Of a stretch of 53,018 nt of DNA, positions 1 to 9,016 are shown one piece after another. The position numbers and the translations under genes are program-made. Source of the stretch: Clostridia bacterium (GTDB lineage: Bacteria; Bacillota; Clostridia; Oscillospirales; Butyricicoccaceae); NCBI GenBank assembly GCA_017559995.1, contig JAFYPP010000099.1, positions 1 to 53,018 of the forward strand, in the 5' to 3' direction. The number at the start of each line of letters is the position of its first letter. Within the stretch, counting starts at the first letter, position 1. The notes under the pieces are model-generated. The model searched no databases, was not told the DNA's origin, and saw only the letters and a list, made by a program, of their open reading frames with translations.

Positions 1-543
1 AGCACCGACGTCAGCAGCCTTGGTGTAGATACCGCCGCCCACACGGGCAAACAGAGCGATGGAAGAAGCACCCAGAGAGAAACCGGTCAGGATGCTGTTG
101 TCACCGTTGAAGATGATGTACAGGATGGCGACGCCCAGAGCGCCCAGACCGACGACGCACAGACCCAGAACGGCACCGCCGGAGAAAGCGACGTTCAGAG
201 CGGCAGACATGCCCTCCTTGGCCTTCTGAGCGGTACGGACGTTGGCGCGGGTGGCGCTCATCATGCCGGAGAAGCCGGCCAGAACGGAGAACAGAGCACC
301 AACCAGGAAGCAGATAGCGGTGGGGCCGTTCAGGATGACCAGCAGCAGGACGAACATCAGGACGGAGAAGGCCAGCATGATGACGTACTGACGCTTCAGG
401 TAAGCCATAGCGCCTTCCTGAATGTAGCCGGCGATCTCACGCATACGGGCGTCTTCCACCTGGATGGAAGCGTTCTTGCGGTACAGGCCATAAGCCATCA
501 GCAGGCTGACGACCGCCGCAGCGATTACCAGATAAGTGTTCAT
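1..543 (-). CDS. hppA: Membrane-bound ion-translocating pyrophosphatase, N-terminal part
   Basis: Hydrolyses pyrophosphate and pumps H+ or Na+ across the cytoplasmic membrane. Only the first 181 codons are inside the window; the gene runs off the left edge. The ATG at 543-541 follows a good AGGAG site. The translation starts MNTYLVIAAAVV and shows several hydrophobic segments. It then shows the family loop ending GGGIYTKAADVGA, which is the start of the pyrophosphate-binding region in known H+/Na+-PPases. The coupling ion cannot be told from this part. Codon use is of the highly expressed type (CGT/CGC for Arg). It is divergent from selA, and I see no functional link. Identification is firm. 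Confidence 0.93.
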   Translation of the reverse strand, partial: MNTYLVIAAAVVSLLMAYGLYRKNASIQVEDARMREIAGYIQEGAMAYLKRQYVIMLAFSVLMFVLLLVILNGPTAICFLVGALFSVLAGFSGMMSATRANVRTAQKAKEGMSAALNVAFSGGAVLGLCVVGLGALGVAILYIIFNGDNSILTGFSLGASSIALFARVGGGIYTKAADVGA

Positions 544-633
544 GTTTGTTTACTCCTTTTTCCCTTAACAGTTTGGGTAAAATCATGAAATTGTTGCGGA
601 TTTTTTGGGCAACTTGTCTTTCCGCAATATATT

Positions 634-661
634 ATTGTAAAACAAAATCGGAAAAAATCAA
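634..661 (-). promoter_or_regulatory. Promoter candidate for hppA
   Basis: On the minus strand TTGATT, 16 bp, then TACAAT lies about 90 bases before the hppA start. The 544-903 gap is AT-rich, unlike its surroundings, and holds this site and the selA promoter. I see no open reading frame or clear RNA structure in the rest of it. Confidence 0.45.
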
Positions 662-819
662 TCTGTAATTTGCAACTTTATAGAAGTCGTACAATTAAAT
701 GTTTAATTCATTGTTTAGATTGTCGAAAAAATCAACGAAAAGCAAAAACGTGGTAAAATTTGTTATCGAAAACCGTTGAAAAATCAAAGGGAAAGGCAAT
801 TTATTCATTTTCTGCATCA

Positions 820-848
820 TAGACATTTATAATAAAATGATATATAAT
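820..848 (+). promoter_or_regulatory. Promoter for selA-selB
   Basis: TAGACA, 17 bp, then a perfect TATAAT, about 55 bases before the selA start. Five of six bases match at -35 and all six at -10. This is a typical housekeeping (sigma-A) promoter for the Sec synthesis operon. Confidence 0.7.
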
Positions 849-903
849 GACCTAAATATACCAAACCAATAGAAGAAACGATGAGTAACGGAGTGATACC
901 ATA

Positions 904-2286
904 ATGGATAGAAATCAGTTATTGCGCGCCCTGCCAAAGGTGGACGAGGTGCTGCGCCAGCCCGTTGTTGCCGCCCTGGAACTGCCCCTGCCGGTGCTTA
1001 CCGATCTGGTCCGTGACCGCATCGACGCCCTGCGCCGCCGTGTGCTGGAAGGCGAGCTCTGCCGGCTGCCCTCCATGGACGAGCTGTGTGACGAGGTGTG
1101 CGCCGCCGCCCGGGTCGCCGCCAAGCCCTCCCTCCGGCCGGTGATCAACGCCACCGGTATCACCCTCCATACCAATCTGGGCCGTGCCTGCCTGTCCCGG
1201 CGGGCCGTGGCCGCCGCCGCTGCCGCCGCCCGGGGCTATTCCACCCTGGAGTACGATCTGGAGACCGGCGAGCGAGGCTCCCGCTATGTCCATGTGGAAA
1301 AGCTGCTGTGCCGCATCACCGGCGCCGAGGCCGCCATGGTGGTCAACAACAACGCCGCCGCCGTGCTGCTCATCCTCAGCGCTATGGGCAAGGGGGGCGA
1401 GGTCATCACCTCCCGTGGCGAACTGGTGGAGATCGGCGGCTCCTTCCGCATCCCCGAGATCATGGAGCAGTGCGGCTGCTCTCTGCGGGAGGTGGGCGCC
1501 ACCAACAAGACCCACCTGCGGGACTATGAAAAAGCCATCTGCGAAGATACCCGTGCTTTATTAAAGGTACACACCAGCAATTTCCGCATTCTGGGCTTCA
1601 CCCAGAGCGTTTCCCTGCAGGAACTGGTGGCGCTGGGCCGGGAGCGCGGTCTGCCCGTCATCGAGGATCTGGGCTCGGGCTGCTTCTTTGATCTGGAGCG
1701 GCTGGGCATCCACGACGAGCCCACCGTCATGAACAGCGTCAAGGCCGGTGTGGACGTCATCAGCTTCTCCGGCGACAAGCTGCTGGGCGGCCCCCAGGCC
1801 GGTATCATCCTTTGCAAGAAGGAATGGATCAACATTCTGAAAAAGCATCCCCTCACCCGTGCCATGCGTGTGGACAAGATGACTCTGGCTGCGCTGGAGG
1901 CCACCCTCGAGGCCTATCTGGATCCCAAGCGGGCGGAGGAAGAGATCCCCACCATCCGGATGCTGGCCGCCGATCCTGCCCTGCTGAAGGCGCGGGCGGA
2001 AAATCTGTATGCGCTGCTGCGGGAGCGTGGCCTCGCCTGTGAGGTCATCCCCGAGCAGGATCAGGTAGGCGGCGGAAGCGTGCCCACCCAGCTGCTGCCC
2101 ACCTGGGCGGTGGCGGTGGATCCCCGGCACGTCACCGTGGACGGCCTGGAGCGCCGCCTGCGCAAGCAGGCCGACGTCCCCATCATCGGCCGCATCGTAA
2201 AGGATCGCTATCTGCTGGATGTCCGGACCCTGTGGGACGAGGACTTCGCTTATATCGCTGACACCGTAAAGGAGGCCGACCAGTGA
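904..2286 (+). CDS. selA: L-seryl-tRNA(Sec) selenium transferase (selenocysteine synthase)
   Basis: PLP enzyme that converts seryl-tRNA(Sec) to selenocysteyl-tRNA(Sec) using selenophosphate. The 460-residue length fits the family. The PLP lysine is K292 in the motif [14 protein letters not shown], and the N-terminal tRNA-binding helical domain precedes it. The ATG at 904 follows a GGAG about 10 bases upstream. The stop overlaps the start of selB (GTGA at 2283-2286), so the two are translationally coupled. With selB, tRNA-Sec and selD next door, this is a complete Sec incorporation locus that serves GrdA, GrdB and SelD in this window. Confidence 0.97.
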   Translation: MDRNQLLRALPKVDEVLRQPVVAALELPLPVLTDLVRDRIDALRRRVLEGELCRLPSMDELCDEVCAAARVAAKPSLRPVINATGITLHTNLGRACLSRRAVAAAAAAARGYSTLEYDLETGERGSRYVHVEKLLCRITGAEAAMVVNNNAAAVLLILSAMGKGGEVITSRGELVEIGGSFRIPEIMEQCGCSLREVGATNKTHLRDYEKAICEDTRALLKVHTSNFRILGFTQSVSLQELVALGRERGLPVIEDLGSGCFFDLERLGIHDEPTVMNSVKAGVDVISFSGDKLLGGPQAGIILCKKEWINILKKHPLTRAMRVDKMTLAALEATLEAYLDPKRAEEEIPTIRMLAADPALLKARAENLYALLRERGLACEVIPEQDQVGGGSVPTQLLPTWAVAVDPRHVTVDGLERRLRKQADVPIIGRIVKDRYLLDVRTLWDEDFAYIADTVKEADQ

Positions 2287-4193
2287 AACACGTTATCATC
2301 GGTACTGCCGGCCACGTGGACCACGGCAAGACCCTGTTGGTCAAAGCCCTGACGGGCATCGACACCGACCGCCTGCAGGAAGAAAAAAAGCGCGGCATCA
2401 CCATCGAGCTGGGCTTTGCCCATCTGGATTGGGAGGACGGCACCCAGGCCGGCATCGTCGACGTGCCCGGCCACGAAAAGTTCATCAAAAATATGCTGGC
2501 CGGCGCCGGCGGCATCGACCTGGCCATGCTGGTGGTAGCCGCCGACGAAGGCTTTATGCCCCAGACGGTGGAACATCTGGGCATCCTGTCCCTGCTGGGC
2601 ATCCGGGAGGGTCTGGTGGTCATCACCAAGGCCGACACCGTGGACCCCGAGTGGGTGGACATGATCCGCGAGGACGTCAGGGAACAGGTCAAGGGCACCT
2701 TTTTGGAAAACAAGCCCATCATGGCCGTTTCGGCCTATACCGGCGAGGGCATCCCCGAACTGCGGGAGCACCTGAAAATGTTGGTGCAGCAGACCGGCGA
2801 AAAGAGCCTGCGCACCCCCTTCCGCCTGCCGGTGGACCGTGTGTTCTCGGTGGAAGGCTTCGGTACGGTGGTCACCGGCACCCTCATCGAGGGCAGCATG
2901 AGCGAGGATGAGATCGCCGAGCTGGTGCCCTCCGGCCTCACCGCCAAGATCCGCAACCTGCAGGTCCACGGCAAGGACGTCACCACCGCCTATGCCGGCC
3001 AGCGGGTGGCCGTCAATCTGGCCGGCCTCAAAAAGTCCGACATCCAGCGTGGCGACGCCGTGGCCAAACCGGGCACCGTCCACGTGGGACAGATGCTGGA
3101 CGTGCGCCTGCAGAACCTCAAGGGTTCCCAGCGGGTGATTTTGAACAATTCCCAGGTGCATTTCTACCACGGCGCCAGCGTGCTGCTGGCCAAGGTGGTG
3201 CTGCTGGACCGTGACAAGCTGGAGCCCGGCGACAGCTGCTACGCCCAGATCCGCTTTACCGACAACATCGCCGCCAAGGCGGGCGACCGGTTCGTCATCC
3301 GGTTCTATTCGCCGCTGGAGACCATCGGCGGCGGCGTGGTGCTGGAGGACGCCCCCCTGCGCCACAAGCGGGGCGACAAGGCCGTGCTGGAGGCGCTGAA
3401 GATCAAGGAGAGCGGCTCCGGCGACCAGAAGGTCATCCAGACCATCGCCGAAGAGGGCATCACCCTGCCCGACTGCAAAAAGCTGGCCGCCCGTCTGGCC
3501 ATGGACGAGGGCGAACTGCAGCATGAGCTGGAGCAGTTGGTATCCCGGGGCAAGGCGCTGGAGATCCTCCCCGGCCGGTATCTGGCCTCCGCCGTGCTGG
3601 ATAAGCAGTGGAACAACTGCCAGAAGCTGCTGGCCGACTACCACGGCAAAAATCCCCTCCACGCCGGTATGCGTCTGGCCGAGCTGCGGCAGAAGCTGTT
3701 CCCCAAGACCGACCTGCCGGTGGCCGACGGCATCCTGCGGGAGCTGCAGGCCGAGGGCAAGATCAAGCGGGTGGCCGACCGGTACGCCCTGCAGGAGTTT
3801 GAGGTCAAACTCACCAAGCGGCAGAACGCCCTCAAGGACAAGCTGATGAAGATCTATCGGGACGCCGGACTGGAGGCCCCCTCCACCGACGAGGTGTGGC
3901 CCATGTTCCAGCCCAAGGAGAAGGACGAAGCCAAGCAGGTGCTGGAGAGTCTGGTCTCCGGCGGACAGTTGGTGATGCTGTCCCCCCAGATCGTGGTTTA
4001 TAAAGATGTATACGCCGCGCTGCTGACCGCCCTCAAGGAGTGGTTCGCCGAGCACGACACCGTCACGCTGGCGGAATACCGGGACAAGATGAACACCTCC
4101 CGCAAGTACGCACTGGCGGCGCTGGAATATTTTGACCGCAACCACATGACCAAAAAGGACGGCGATTTCCGCAGACCGGGCGCCGAGCTGTAA
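2283..4193 (+). CDS. selB: Selenocysteine-specific translation elongation factor
   Basis: GTPase that brings Sec-tRNA(Sec) to UGA codons marked by a SECIS hairpin. It has 636 residues. The G1 motif GHVDHGKT is at residues 10-17, followed by DVPGH (G3) and TKAD (G4). EF-Tu-like domains II and III come next, and a C-terminal half predicted as winged helices should bind the SECIS RNA. It starts at GTG 2283, inside the selA stop, with an AAAGGAGG site upstream. The tRNA-Sec gene follows 90 bases later under its own promoter candidate. Confidence 0.97.
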   Translation: MKHVIIGTAGHVDHGKTLLVKALTGIDTDRLQEEKKRGITIELGFAHLDWEDGTQAGIVDVPGHEKFIKNMLAGAGGIDLAMLVVAADEGFMPQTVEHLGILSLLGIREGLVVITKADTVDPEWVDMIREDVREQVKGTFLENKPIMAVSAYTGEGIPELREHLKMLVQQTGEKSLRTPFRLPVDRVFSVEGFGTVVTGTLIEGSMSEDEIAELVPSGLTAKIRNLQVHGKDVTTAYAGQRVAVNLAGLKKSDIQRGDAVAKPGTVHVGQMLDVRLQNLKGSQRVILNNSQVHFYHGASVLLAKVVLLDRDKLEPGDSCYAQIRFTDNIAAKAGDRFVIRFYSPLETIGGGVVLEDAPLRHKRGDKAVLEALKIKESGSGDQKVIQTIAEEGITLPDCKKLAARLAMDEGELQHELEQLVSRGKALEILPGRYLASAVLDKQWNNCQKLLADYHGKNPLHAGMRLAELRQKLFPKTDLPVADGILRELQAEGKIKRVADRYALQEFEVKLTKRQNALKDKLMKIYRDAGLEAPSTDEVWPMFQPKEKDEAKQVLESLVSGGQLVMLSPQIVVYKDVYAALLTALKEWFAEHDTVTLAEYRDKMNTSRKYALAALEYFDRNHMTKKDGDFRRPGAEL

Positions 4194-4244
4194 CCAAAAC
4201 CGAATAACGCGCGGCGCAAAATGTGCGGCAAAAGGGTTTTTTTC

Positions 4245-4273
4245 TTGACTTTTGGAGAAAACTATGGTAACTT
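4245..4273 (+). promoter_or_regulatory. Promoter candidate for tRNA-Sec
   Basis: TTGACT at 4245-4250 is clear. The best-spaced -10 (TAACTT at 4268-4273, 17 bp spacer) is weak, although TATGGT overlaps it. Transcription would start a few bases before the tRNA 5' end. Confidence 0.4.
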
Positions 4274-4284
4274 TTGTGGCACAT

Positions 4285-4381
4285 GGGAGCAGATGGGTGC
4301 TGGTGTGCCCCCCGGTCTTCAAAACCGGTGAGGGTGGTGAAGAGCTGCCTAGGTGGGTTCGATTCCCACATGTTCCCGCCA
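4285..4381 (+). tRNA. selC: tRNA-Sec (anticodon TCA)
   Basis: Reads UGA as selenocysteine. It has features of bacterial tRNA-Sec: a long acceptor arm (4285-4292 with 4370-4377), a six-pair D stem with a four-base loop, anticodon loop CTTCAAA at 4317-4323 with TCA at 4319-4321, and a long variable arm (GGTGGT pairing with GCTGCC). The T arm is GTGGG/CCCAC. Discriminator G and an encoded CCA end the gene. The eighth acceptor position appears as G opposite A rather than a canonical pair. It lies between selB and selD, as expected for a complete sel locus. Confidence 0.95.
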
Positions 4382-4390
4382 AAAAGGAAA

Positions 4391-4417
4391 GCGCCGCGTG
4401 AAAACGCGGCGCTTTTT
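4391..4417 (+). terminator. Terminator after tRNA-Sec
   Basis: Perfect 8-bp stem GCGCCGCG / CGCGGCGC with a T run on the right and an A-rich left side. It probably also serves the convergent selD gene. Confidence 0.85.
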
Positions 4418-4425
4418 GTTTTGCC

Positions 4426-5466
4426 TTATTCAAAAATGATGCTGACGTCCTGCTGCTCGATGACCCGGCCCACGATACAGGACCAGGGAGCGAAGGGCTT
4501 CAGGGCCTCCACCAGCCGTTCGGCATCCTCCGGGGGCAGGGCCACCAGCAGACCGCCCGAGGTCTGGGGGTCGGCGGCCAGGTCCACCAGAGCCTGCACG
4601 GCGGTTTCGGTCTGACGCATACGGTTGCCCACGTAATCCATGTTGCGGTAGGCGCCGCCGGGCACGATGCCCATGGAAGCCAGTTCCCGGGCTCCCGTCA
4701 TGAGGGGCAGCTTTTCGCCCTCCAGCACAATGGTAACATCCGAGCCGGAGGCCATCTCAAAGCTGTGGCCCAGCAGGCCGAAGCCGGTGACGTCGGTGCA
4801 GGCGTGAACATTGTTGGCCCGCGTCACCTGTTCGCCCGCCCTGGCGTTGAGGGTGGACATATGCAGATAGACCTCGTCGATCTGCTCCTGGGTACACAGA
4901 CCGCCCTTGATGGCGGTGGTGAGAACGCCCGAGCCGATGGGCTTGGTCATCACCAGCACGTCGCCCGGTTTGGCACCCACGTTTTTCAGGATGCGGTCGG
5001 GATGGACGAAACCGGTGACGCACAGACCGTACTTGGGTTCTTCATCCTGCACGGTGTGTCCGCCGGCGATGACGCAGCCGGCCTCCACCGCCTTGTCGTG
5101 GCCGCCTTCCAGGATCTTGCGGACGGTCTGCAGCGACAGGCAGTTGGGCACGCACAGAAGATTCATGGCCAGCTTGGGCACGCCGCCCATGGCGTACACG
5201 TCGCTGAGGGCGTTGGCCGCCGCGATCTGGCCGAACAGATAGGGATCGTCCACGATGGGGGTAAAGAAGTCCACCGTCTGGATGACGGCGGTATCGTCGT
5301 TGACCTGATAGACGCAGGCGTCGTCGCTGCTGTCATAGCCCACCAGCAGGTTGTCATCCCGCACGTTGGGCAGATTGGTCAAAATGGTCGATAGGGCACC
5401 CGGCCCCAGCTTGGCGCTTCAGCCGGGGGCGTTGGTCATTTGGGTCAAGGGCCGCTCTTTCGCCAT
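4426..5466 (-). CDS. selD: Selenide, water dikinase, itself a selenoprotein (Sec16)
   Basis: Makes selenophosphate, the Se donor for SelA, from selenide and ATP. The true start is ATG 5466-5464, behind a GAGGTGAT site. An in-frame UGA at 5421-5419 is codon 16, in the context APG-U-SAKLGPG, where other SelD proteins have Cys or Sec in the catalytic loop. The frame stays open from there to 4426 and gives 346 residues, the usual family length. Starting at the later ATG (5382) would remove the catalytic loop and its lysine, so that call is wrong. The ATP-binding and Gly-rich segments are present. It converges on tRNA-Sec and is divergent from the LysR gene. Confidence 0.95.
5394..5421 (-). promoter_or_regulatory. 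UGA(Sec) codon and SECIS-like hairpin of selD
   Basis: The UGA is at 5421-5419. One base later, GCGCC (5417-5413) can pair with GGUGC (5400-5396), with a small GC pair and a UGGG apex inside. An alternative pairing uses CCCGGC just before the UGA and GCCGGG after it. The fold is inferred by eye, not computed. Confidence 0.55.
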
Positions 5467-5502
5467 GAAATATCACCTCAAAATCGAATTCTTATCGCTT
5501 TG

Positions 5503-5530
5503 ATTATATCATCTTCCGCAGAAAAAACAA
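5503..5530 (-). promoter_or_regulatory. Promoter candidate for selD
   Basis: On the minus strand TTGTTT, 16 bp, then a perfect TATAAT, about 37 bases before the selD ATG. It lies in the 80-base gap shared with the divergent LysR gene. Confidence 0.55.
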
Positions 5531-5546
5531 GGGAGGACACCAATTT

Positions 5547-6449
5547 ATGGATATCAAGCAGCTGGAGGCGTTTGTATACGTCGTGGAAACCTGCAGCTTT
5601 TCCAAAGCCGGTGAGCTGCTCCATCTTACCCAGCCCACCATCAGCTCCCACATCGCCTCGCTGGAGCGGGAACTCAAGATCAAGCTCATCGTCCGCACCA
5701 CCAAGGAGACCTATCCCTCCGACGCGGGCAAGCTGCTGTATAACTACGCCAAGGAAATTCTGGCCATGCGGGAAAACGCCGTCCGGGCCATTCAGGTATT
5801 TTCCCGGGAAATGCGGGGCACGATCACGGTAGCGGCCTCCACCATCCCCGGTCAGTACTATCTGCCCAAGCTGCTGCAGAGCTTCCGGGAAAAGTATCCC
5901 GACATCAAGTTCAACATCCAGATGACCGACTCCGCCGACGTGGTGGATATGGTCACCTCCCGCTCCGCCGAGGTGGGCTTCACCGGCACCGAACTGGAAG
6001 CGCCCAAGTGCGTGTACCGGGAGTTCGCCGACGACAAGCTGGTGGTCATCACCCCCAACGAGGATCGGTTCCGCCAGTATACCGGCAGAGGCTTCCCCAT
6101 CCGAAAGATCCTGGAGGAGACCTTCATCAGCCGGGAGCGGGGCAGCGGCACCCGCAAGGAGACCGAGGCCTTCCTCAAGGAGCTGGGCATCGACCCCGGC
6201 GAGCTGCAGACGGCCATCGAGGTGCGCTCCACCGAGAGCATCAAAAAGATGGTCAGCGAGGGCATGGGCGTAGCCGTCCTGTCCCACAGCGCCTGCGAGG
6301 ACTACGAGCAGTTCGGCAAGGTGCTGGCCTTTGACTTTGACAACATCACCCTGCGGCGCAAGCTGTATCTCATCAAGCACAAGAACAGCATTTTGTCCCC
6401 CATCGCCCAGGTGTTTTACGATTACGCCAAAAACTACTACAAAAAGTGA
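5547..6449 (+). CDS. LysR-family regulator of the selenium-metabolism-associated type
   Basis: LysR-type transcription factor of 300 residues. An N-terminal winged helix-turn-helix (about 1-60, MDIKQLEAFVYVVETCSFSK) is followed by a periplasmic-binding-like effector domain. An AAGGGAGG site precedes the ATG. It is divergent from selD and 11 bases ahead of a DUF5714-type gene. LysR proteins at this position next to sel genes are known as a selenium-associated subgroup. The effector is not known to me. Control of selD, or of the yedE cluster 4 kb away, is inference. A palindrome suited to a LysR protein lies upstream of yedE at 10716-10734. Confidence 0.85.
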   Translation: MDIKQLEAFVYVVETCSFSKAGELLHLTQPTISSHIASLERELKIKLIVRTTKETYPSDAGKLLYNYAKEILAMRENAVRAIQVFSREMRGTITVAASTIPGQYYLPKLLQSFREKYPDIKFNIQMTDSADVVDMVTSRSAEVGFTGTELEAPKCVYREFADDKLVVITPNEDRFRQYTGRGFPIRKILEETFISRERGSGTRKETEAFLKELGIDPGELQTAIEVRSTESIKKMVSEGMGVAVLSHSACEDYEQFGKVLAFDFDNITLRRKLYLIKHKNSILSPIAQVFYDYAKNYYKK

Positions 6450-6460
6450 GGTGCCGTCCG

Positions 6461-7168
6461 ATGAAAAAAGACATCAACGCCTGTCTGGTGTGCGGCGCGC
6501 CCCTGATCTATCTGCCGGAGGCCAAGCCCATGGAATGCGCTGGCTGCGGCCGCACCTTCCCCTCCAACGCCCTGTGCGAAAACGGCCACTTTATCTGTGA
6601 CGACTGCCACCGGGCGCCCGCGCTGGTGGTCATCAAGCAGCGGTGCCTGCAGGCCAAGGACACCGATCCCATCGCCCTTGCGGAAAAACTGATGGGGGAG
6701 GCCACCGTGCATATGCACGGCCCGGAGCACCACGTGCTGGTGGGTTCCGCCCTGCTCACCGCCTACTACAACGTCACCGGAAAACCCGGCCTGGAGGCGG
6801 CTCTGGACAAAATGCAGCAGCGGGGCAAACAGGTGCCCGGCGGCACCTGCGGCTTTTTCGGCTGCTGCGGCGCGGCGGTGAGCGCCGGCATCTTCGGCGC
6901 CATCGTCATGGAGAGCACCCCCCTGTCGGAGGAGACCTGGGGCAAGGCCAACCTGCTCACCAGCCGGTGTCTGGCCAACGAGGCCAAGGTGGGCGGCCCC
7001 CGGTGCTGCAAGCGCAACACCTATCTCAGCATCCTGACGGCGGTGAAGTTCTGCCGGGAGCAGCTGGGGGTGGAACTGCCCATCCCCGCCCGCACCGTGT
7101 GCCGGTTTTCCCACAAGTGCCGGGAATGTCTGGGCAAACGCTGCCCGTTTTTTGAAGAAGAAGCATAG
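6461..7168 (+). CDS. Cys-rich DUF5714-type protein of unknown function
   Basis: 235 residues. The N-terminus carries zinc-ribbon-like Cys pairs (C8/C11, C26/C29) and further Cys/His at C39, H43, C46, C49 and H50. The middle has a Gly/Cys-rich segment GGTCGFFGCCGAA, and the C-terminus has a cluster CRFSHKCRECLGKRCPFF. This looks like a metal or Fe-S protein. The ATG at 6461 has GAGGTG eight bases upstream; an earlier GTG inside the LysR stop lacks a site. It forms an operon with the LysR gene. I recognise the family only as a DUF. A role in selenium or sulfur handling follows from position alone. Confidence 0.75.
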   Translation: MKKDINACLVCGAPLIYLPEAKPMECAGCGRTFPSNALCENGHFICDDCHRAPALVVIKQRCLQAKDTDPIALAEKLMGEATVHMHGPEHHVLVGSALLTAYYNVTGKPGLEAALDKMQQRGKQVPGGTCGFFGCCGAAVSAGIFGAIVMESTPLSEETWGKANLLTSRCLANEAKVGGPRCCKRNTYLSILTAVKFCREQLGVELPIPARTVCRFSHKCRECLGKRCPFFEEEA

Positions 7169-7174
7169 AAAAAA

Positions 7175-7195
7175 GCACCCAAACGGGTGCTTTTT
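7175..7195 (+). terminator. Terminator between the DUF5714 gene and spoVAE
   Basis: GCACCC / GGGTGC stem with AAAC loop, A run on the left and T run on the right, suited to both converging genes. Confidence 0.85.
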
Positions 7196-7198
7196 CTT

Positions 7199-7555
7199 TT
7201 ATGACCGGTCTCCCGGGCGGAACAGAAAGGCCGCCAGCAGGGAAAAGAACACCGCCGCCGCCACGCCGCCCGCCGAAGCGGTGAGCCCACCGGTGAAGGC
7301 CCCCAGAAGGCCCTGCTCCGCCACGGCGGTTCTGACCCCTTCGGCCATGGTGTGGCCGAAGCCCAGCAGGGGAACGGTGGCACCCGCCCCGGCGAACTCC
7401 GCCACCGGCCCCCAGATGCCTGCCGCCGAAAGCAGGACCCCCAGCACCACATAGGCGCTGAGGATGCGGGCGGGGGTCAGCCGGGTGCGGTCGATGAGCA
7501 CCTGGCTCAGTCCGCAGATGACGCCTCCCACCAGAAAGGCTTTCAGGTAGATCAT
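7199..7555 (-). CDS. spoVAE: Stage V sporulation protein AE
   Basis: Small membrane protein of 118 residues with hydrophobic segments throughout (MIYLKAFLVGGVICGLSQVL). It is part of the SpoVA channel that moves dipicolinic acid into the forespore and out again at germination. The ATG at 7555-7553 follows GGAGGGCGG. The start lies just inside the end of spoVAD, so the genes are coupled. The AC-AD-AE order is the minimal clostridial spoVA set. It is typical in length and content. Confidence 0.92.
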   Translation of the reverse strand: MIYLKAFLVGGVICGLSQVLIDRTRLTPARILSAYVVLGVLLSAAGIWGPVAEFAGAGATVPLLGFGHTMAEGVRTAVAEQGLLGAFTGGLTASAGGVAAAVFFSLLAAFLFRPGDRS

Positions 7556-8556
7556 AAACCGCCCTCCAGACACACAAGATGACAGATGCCTGGGATGCTC
7601 TCCCCCTGGTTGGCCGAAACGGGGCTCATCATGGCCCCCGTGCCGCAGAACAGCACCTTTTTCAGCTTGCCCGCCGCCAGATCGGGCAGCAGCCGTCCGC
7701 ACAGCACCGCCGCCGAGCAGCCGCAGCCCGAAGCGCCGGCGTGAACGTCCTGGCTCTGGTCATAGAGCAGCATACCGCAGTCCAGATAGCTCTCGCCCAG
7801 CTCCACCCCGTCCCGGCGGAACAGCTCCCGCACCACCCCGTGGCCGATGGAGGCCAGATCGCCGGTGACCATCAAACTGTAGTCCCGGGGCCCGGTGCCG
7901 CTGTCCCGGAAAAAGGTCCGCAGGGTCTCGTAGGCGCTCTGGGCCATGGCGGCGCCCATGTTGGAGCTGTCGGTGATACCGGGGTCATACACCCGGCCGG
8001 GGGTGGCCGCCGTGACCCGCACGGCGGTCCTTTCCCGCTGCAGCACCGCCGCGCCGCAGGCGGTGGCCGTCCACTGGGCGGTAGGCGGCCGCTGGCCGCC
8101 GTATTCCAGCGGATAGCGGTACTGCCGCTCCGCCGAGCAAAAGTGGGAGGAGGCCAGACACAGCGTCCGCCCGGCAAAGCCTCCCGCCACCAGCACCGAG
8201 CCCAAAATCAGGCTTTCCGCCATGGTGGAGCAGGCGCCGTACAGGCCGAAGTAGGGCAGGCCCAGACTGCGGGCGGCAAAGCCGGTGGAGATGCACTGGT
8301 TCAGCAGATCGCCTCCCAGCGCGCAGTCGATGTGGGACAGTTCCAGCCCGGTCTTGGACAAAGCGGCCTCACAGGCCAGCTCCACCATGCGGCTTTCGGC
8401 CTGTTCCCAGGTCTTTTTGCCGAAGCGGTTGTCCCGGGCCACATAGTCGAAATAGGCCCCCAGGGGCCCCTGACCCTCCTTGGTGCCCACCGCCGCCGCC
8501 CAGGTGTTCAGCCAGACGCCCTCCTCGAAAAAGAGGGTGTCGCCCACGCGGCTCAT
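7552..8556 (-). CDS. spoVAD: Stage V sporulation protein AD
   Basis: Thiolase-fold protein of 334 residues. In known spore formers it binds dipicolinic acid as part of the SpoVA complex. Family segments include MSRVGDTLFFEEGVW at the start, an internal YGACSTMAESL and the C-terminal GTGAMMSP. The ATG at 8556-8554 overlaps the spoVAC stop (ATGA) and follows GGGGGTGAT, so I reject the ATG seven codons upstream. It is the second gene of the spoVAC-AD-AE operon, read from a forespore-type promoter at 9017-9046. Confidence 0.95.
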   Translation of the reverse strand: MSRVGDTLFFEEGVWLNTWAAAVGTKEGQGPLGAYFDYVARDNRFGKKTWEQAESRMVELACEAALSKTGLELSHIDCALGGDLLNQCISTGFAARSLGLPYFGLYGACSTMAESLILGSVLVAGGFAGRTLCLASSHFCSAERQYRYPLEYGGQRPPTAQWTATACGAAVLQRERTAVRVTAATPGRVYDPGITDSSNMGAAMAQSAYETLRTFFRDSGTGPRDYSLMVTGDLASIGHGVVRELFRRDGVELGESYLDCGMLLYDQSQDVHAGASGCGCSAAVLCGRLLPDLAAGKLKKVLFCGTGAMMSPVSANQGESIPGICHLVCLEGGL

Positions 8557-8999
8557 GCCATCACCCCCCACAGCCACAGCACCAGACCGTAGGCCACGCT
8601 GGCCGAAATGCCCCAGGCCAGCACCGGCCCCGCGATGGTGAACATCTTCACACAGGTGCCCAGCACGAAGCCTTCGGTCTTGAACTCCAGGGCGGGGGAG
8701 GAGATGGAGTTGGCAAAGCCGGTGATGGGCACCAGCGTGCCCGCCCCGGCGAACTTCGCGATTTTCTCAAACAGACCCACGGCGGTGAGCGCCACCCCCA
8801 AAAAGATCAGCGACACCGACGCCGCCGTCCCGGCGGCTTTTTCGTCCAGTCCGGCGCTTTGGTACAGGGTGCGCAGCACCTGCCCAAAAAGACACAGCCC
8901 GCCGCCCACGGCAAAGGCTGCGGGAACCGTCCGCCGGGAAGGGGAGGGCGGCTCCTGCTCCCGGCACAGATCCCGGTATTGCTTTCGGTCCAGTTTCAT
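8553..8999 (-). CDS. spoVAC: Stage V sporulation protein AC
   Basis: Membrane protein of 148 residues. A hydrophilic N-terminus is followed by several hydrophobic segments, including KFAGAGTLVPITGFANS, a block also found in SpoVAE. Homologous SpoVAC acts as a mechanosensitive channel component for dipicolinic acid. The ATG at 8999-8997 follows AAGAGGTGAT. It is the first gene of the spoVA operon. Its presence shows that the host makes endospores, or descends from a recent spore former. Confidence 0.94.
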   Translation of the reverse strand: MKLDRKQYRDLCREQEPPSPSRRTVPAAFAVGGGLCLFGQVLRTLYQSAGLDEKAAGTAASVSLIFLGVALTAVGLFEKIAKFAGAGTLVPITGFANSISSPALEFKTEGFVLGTCVKMFTIAGPVLAWGISASVAYGLVLWLWGVMA

Positions 9000-9016
9000 G
9001 TCATCACCTCTTGGGG

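Noticed and set aside
4426..5382. selD beginning at the ATG at 5382
   Set aside because: It lacks a ribosome site and the catalytic loop. The ATG at 5466 has GAGGTGAT and restores the loop through UGA.
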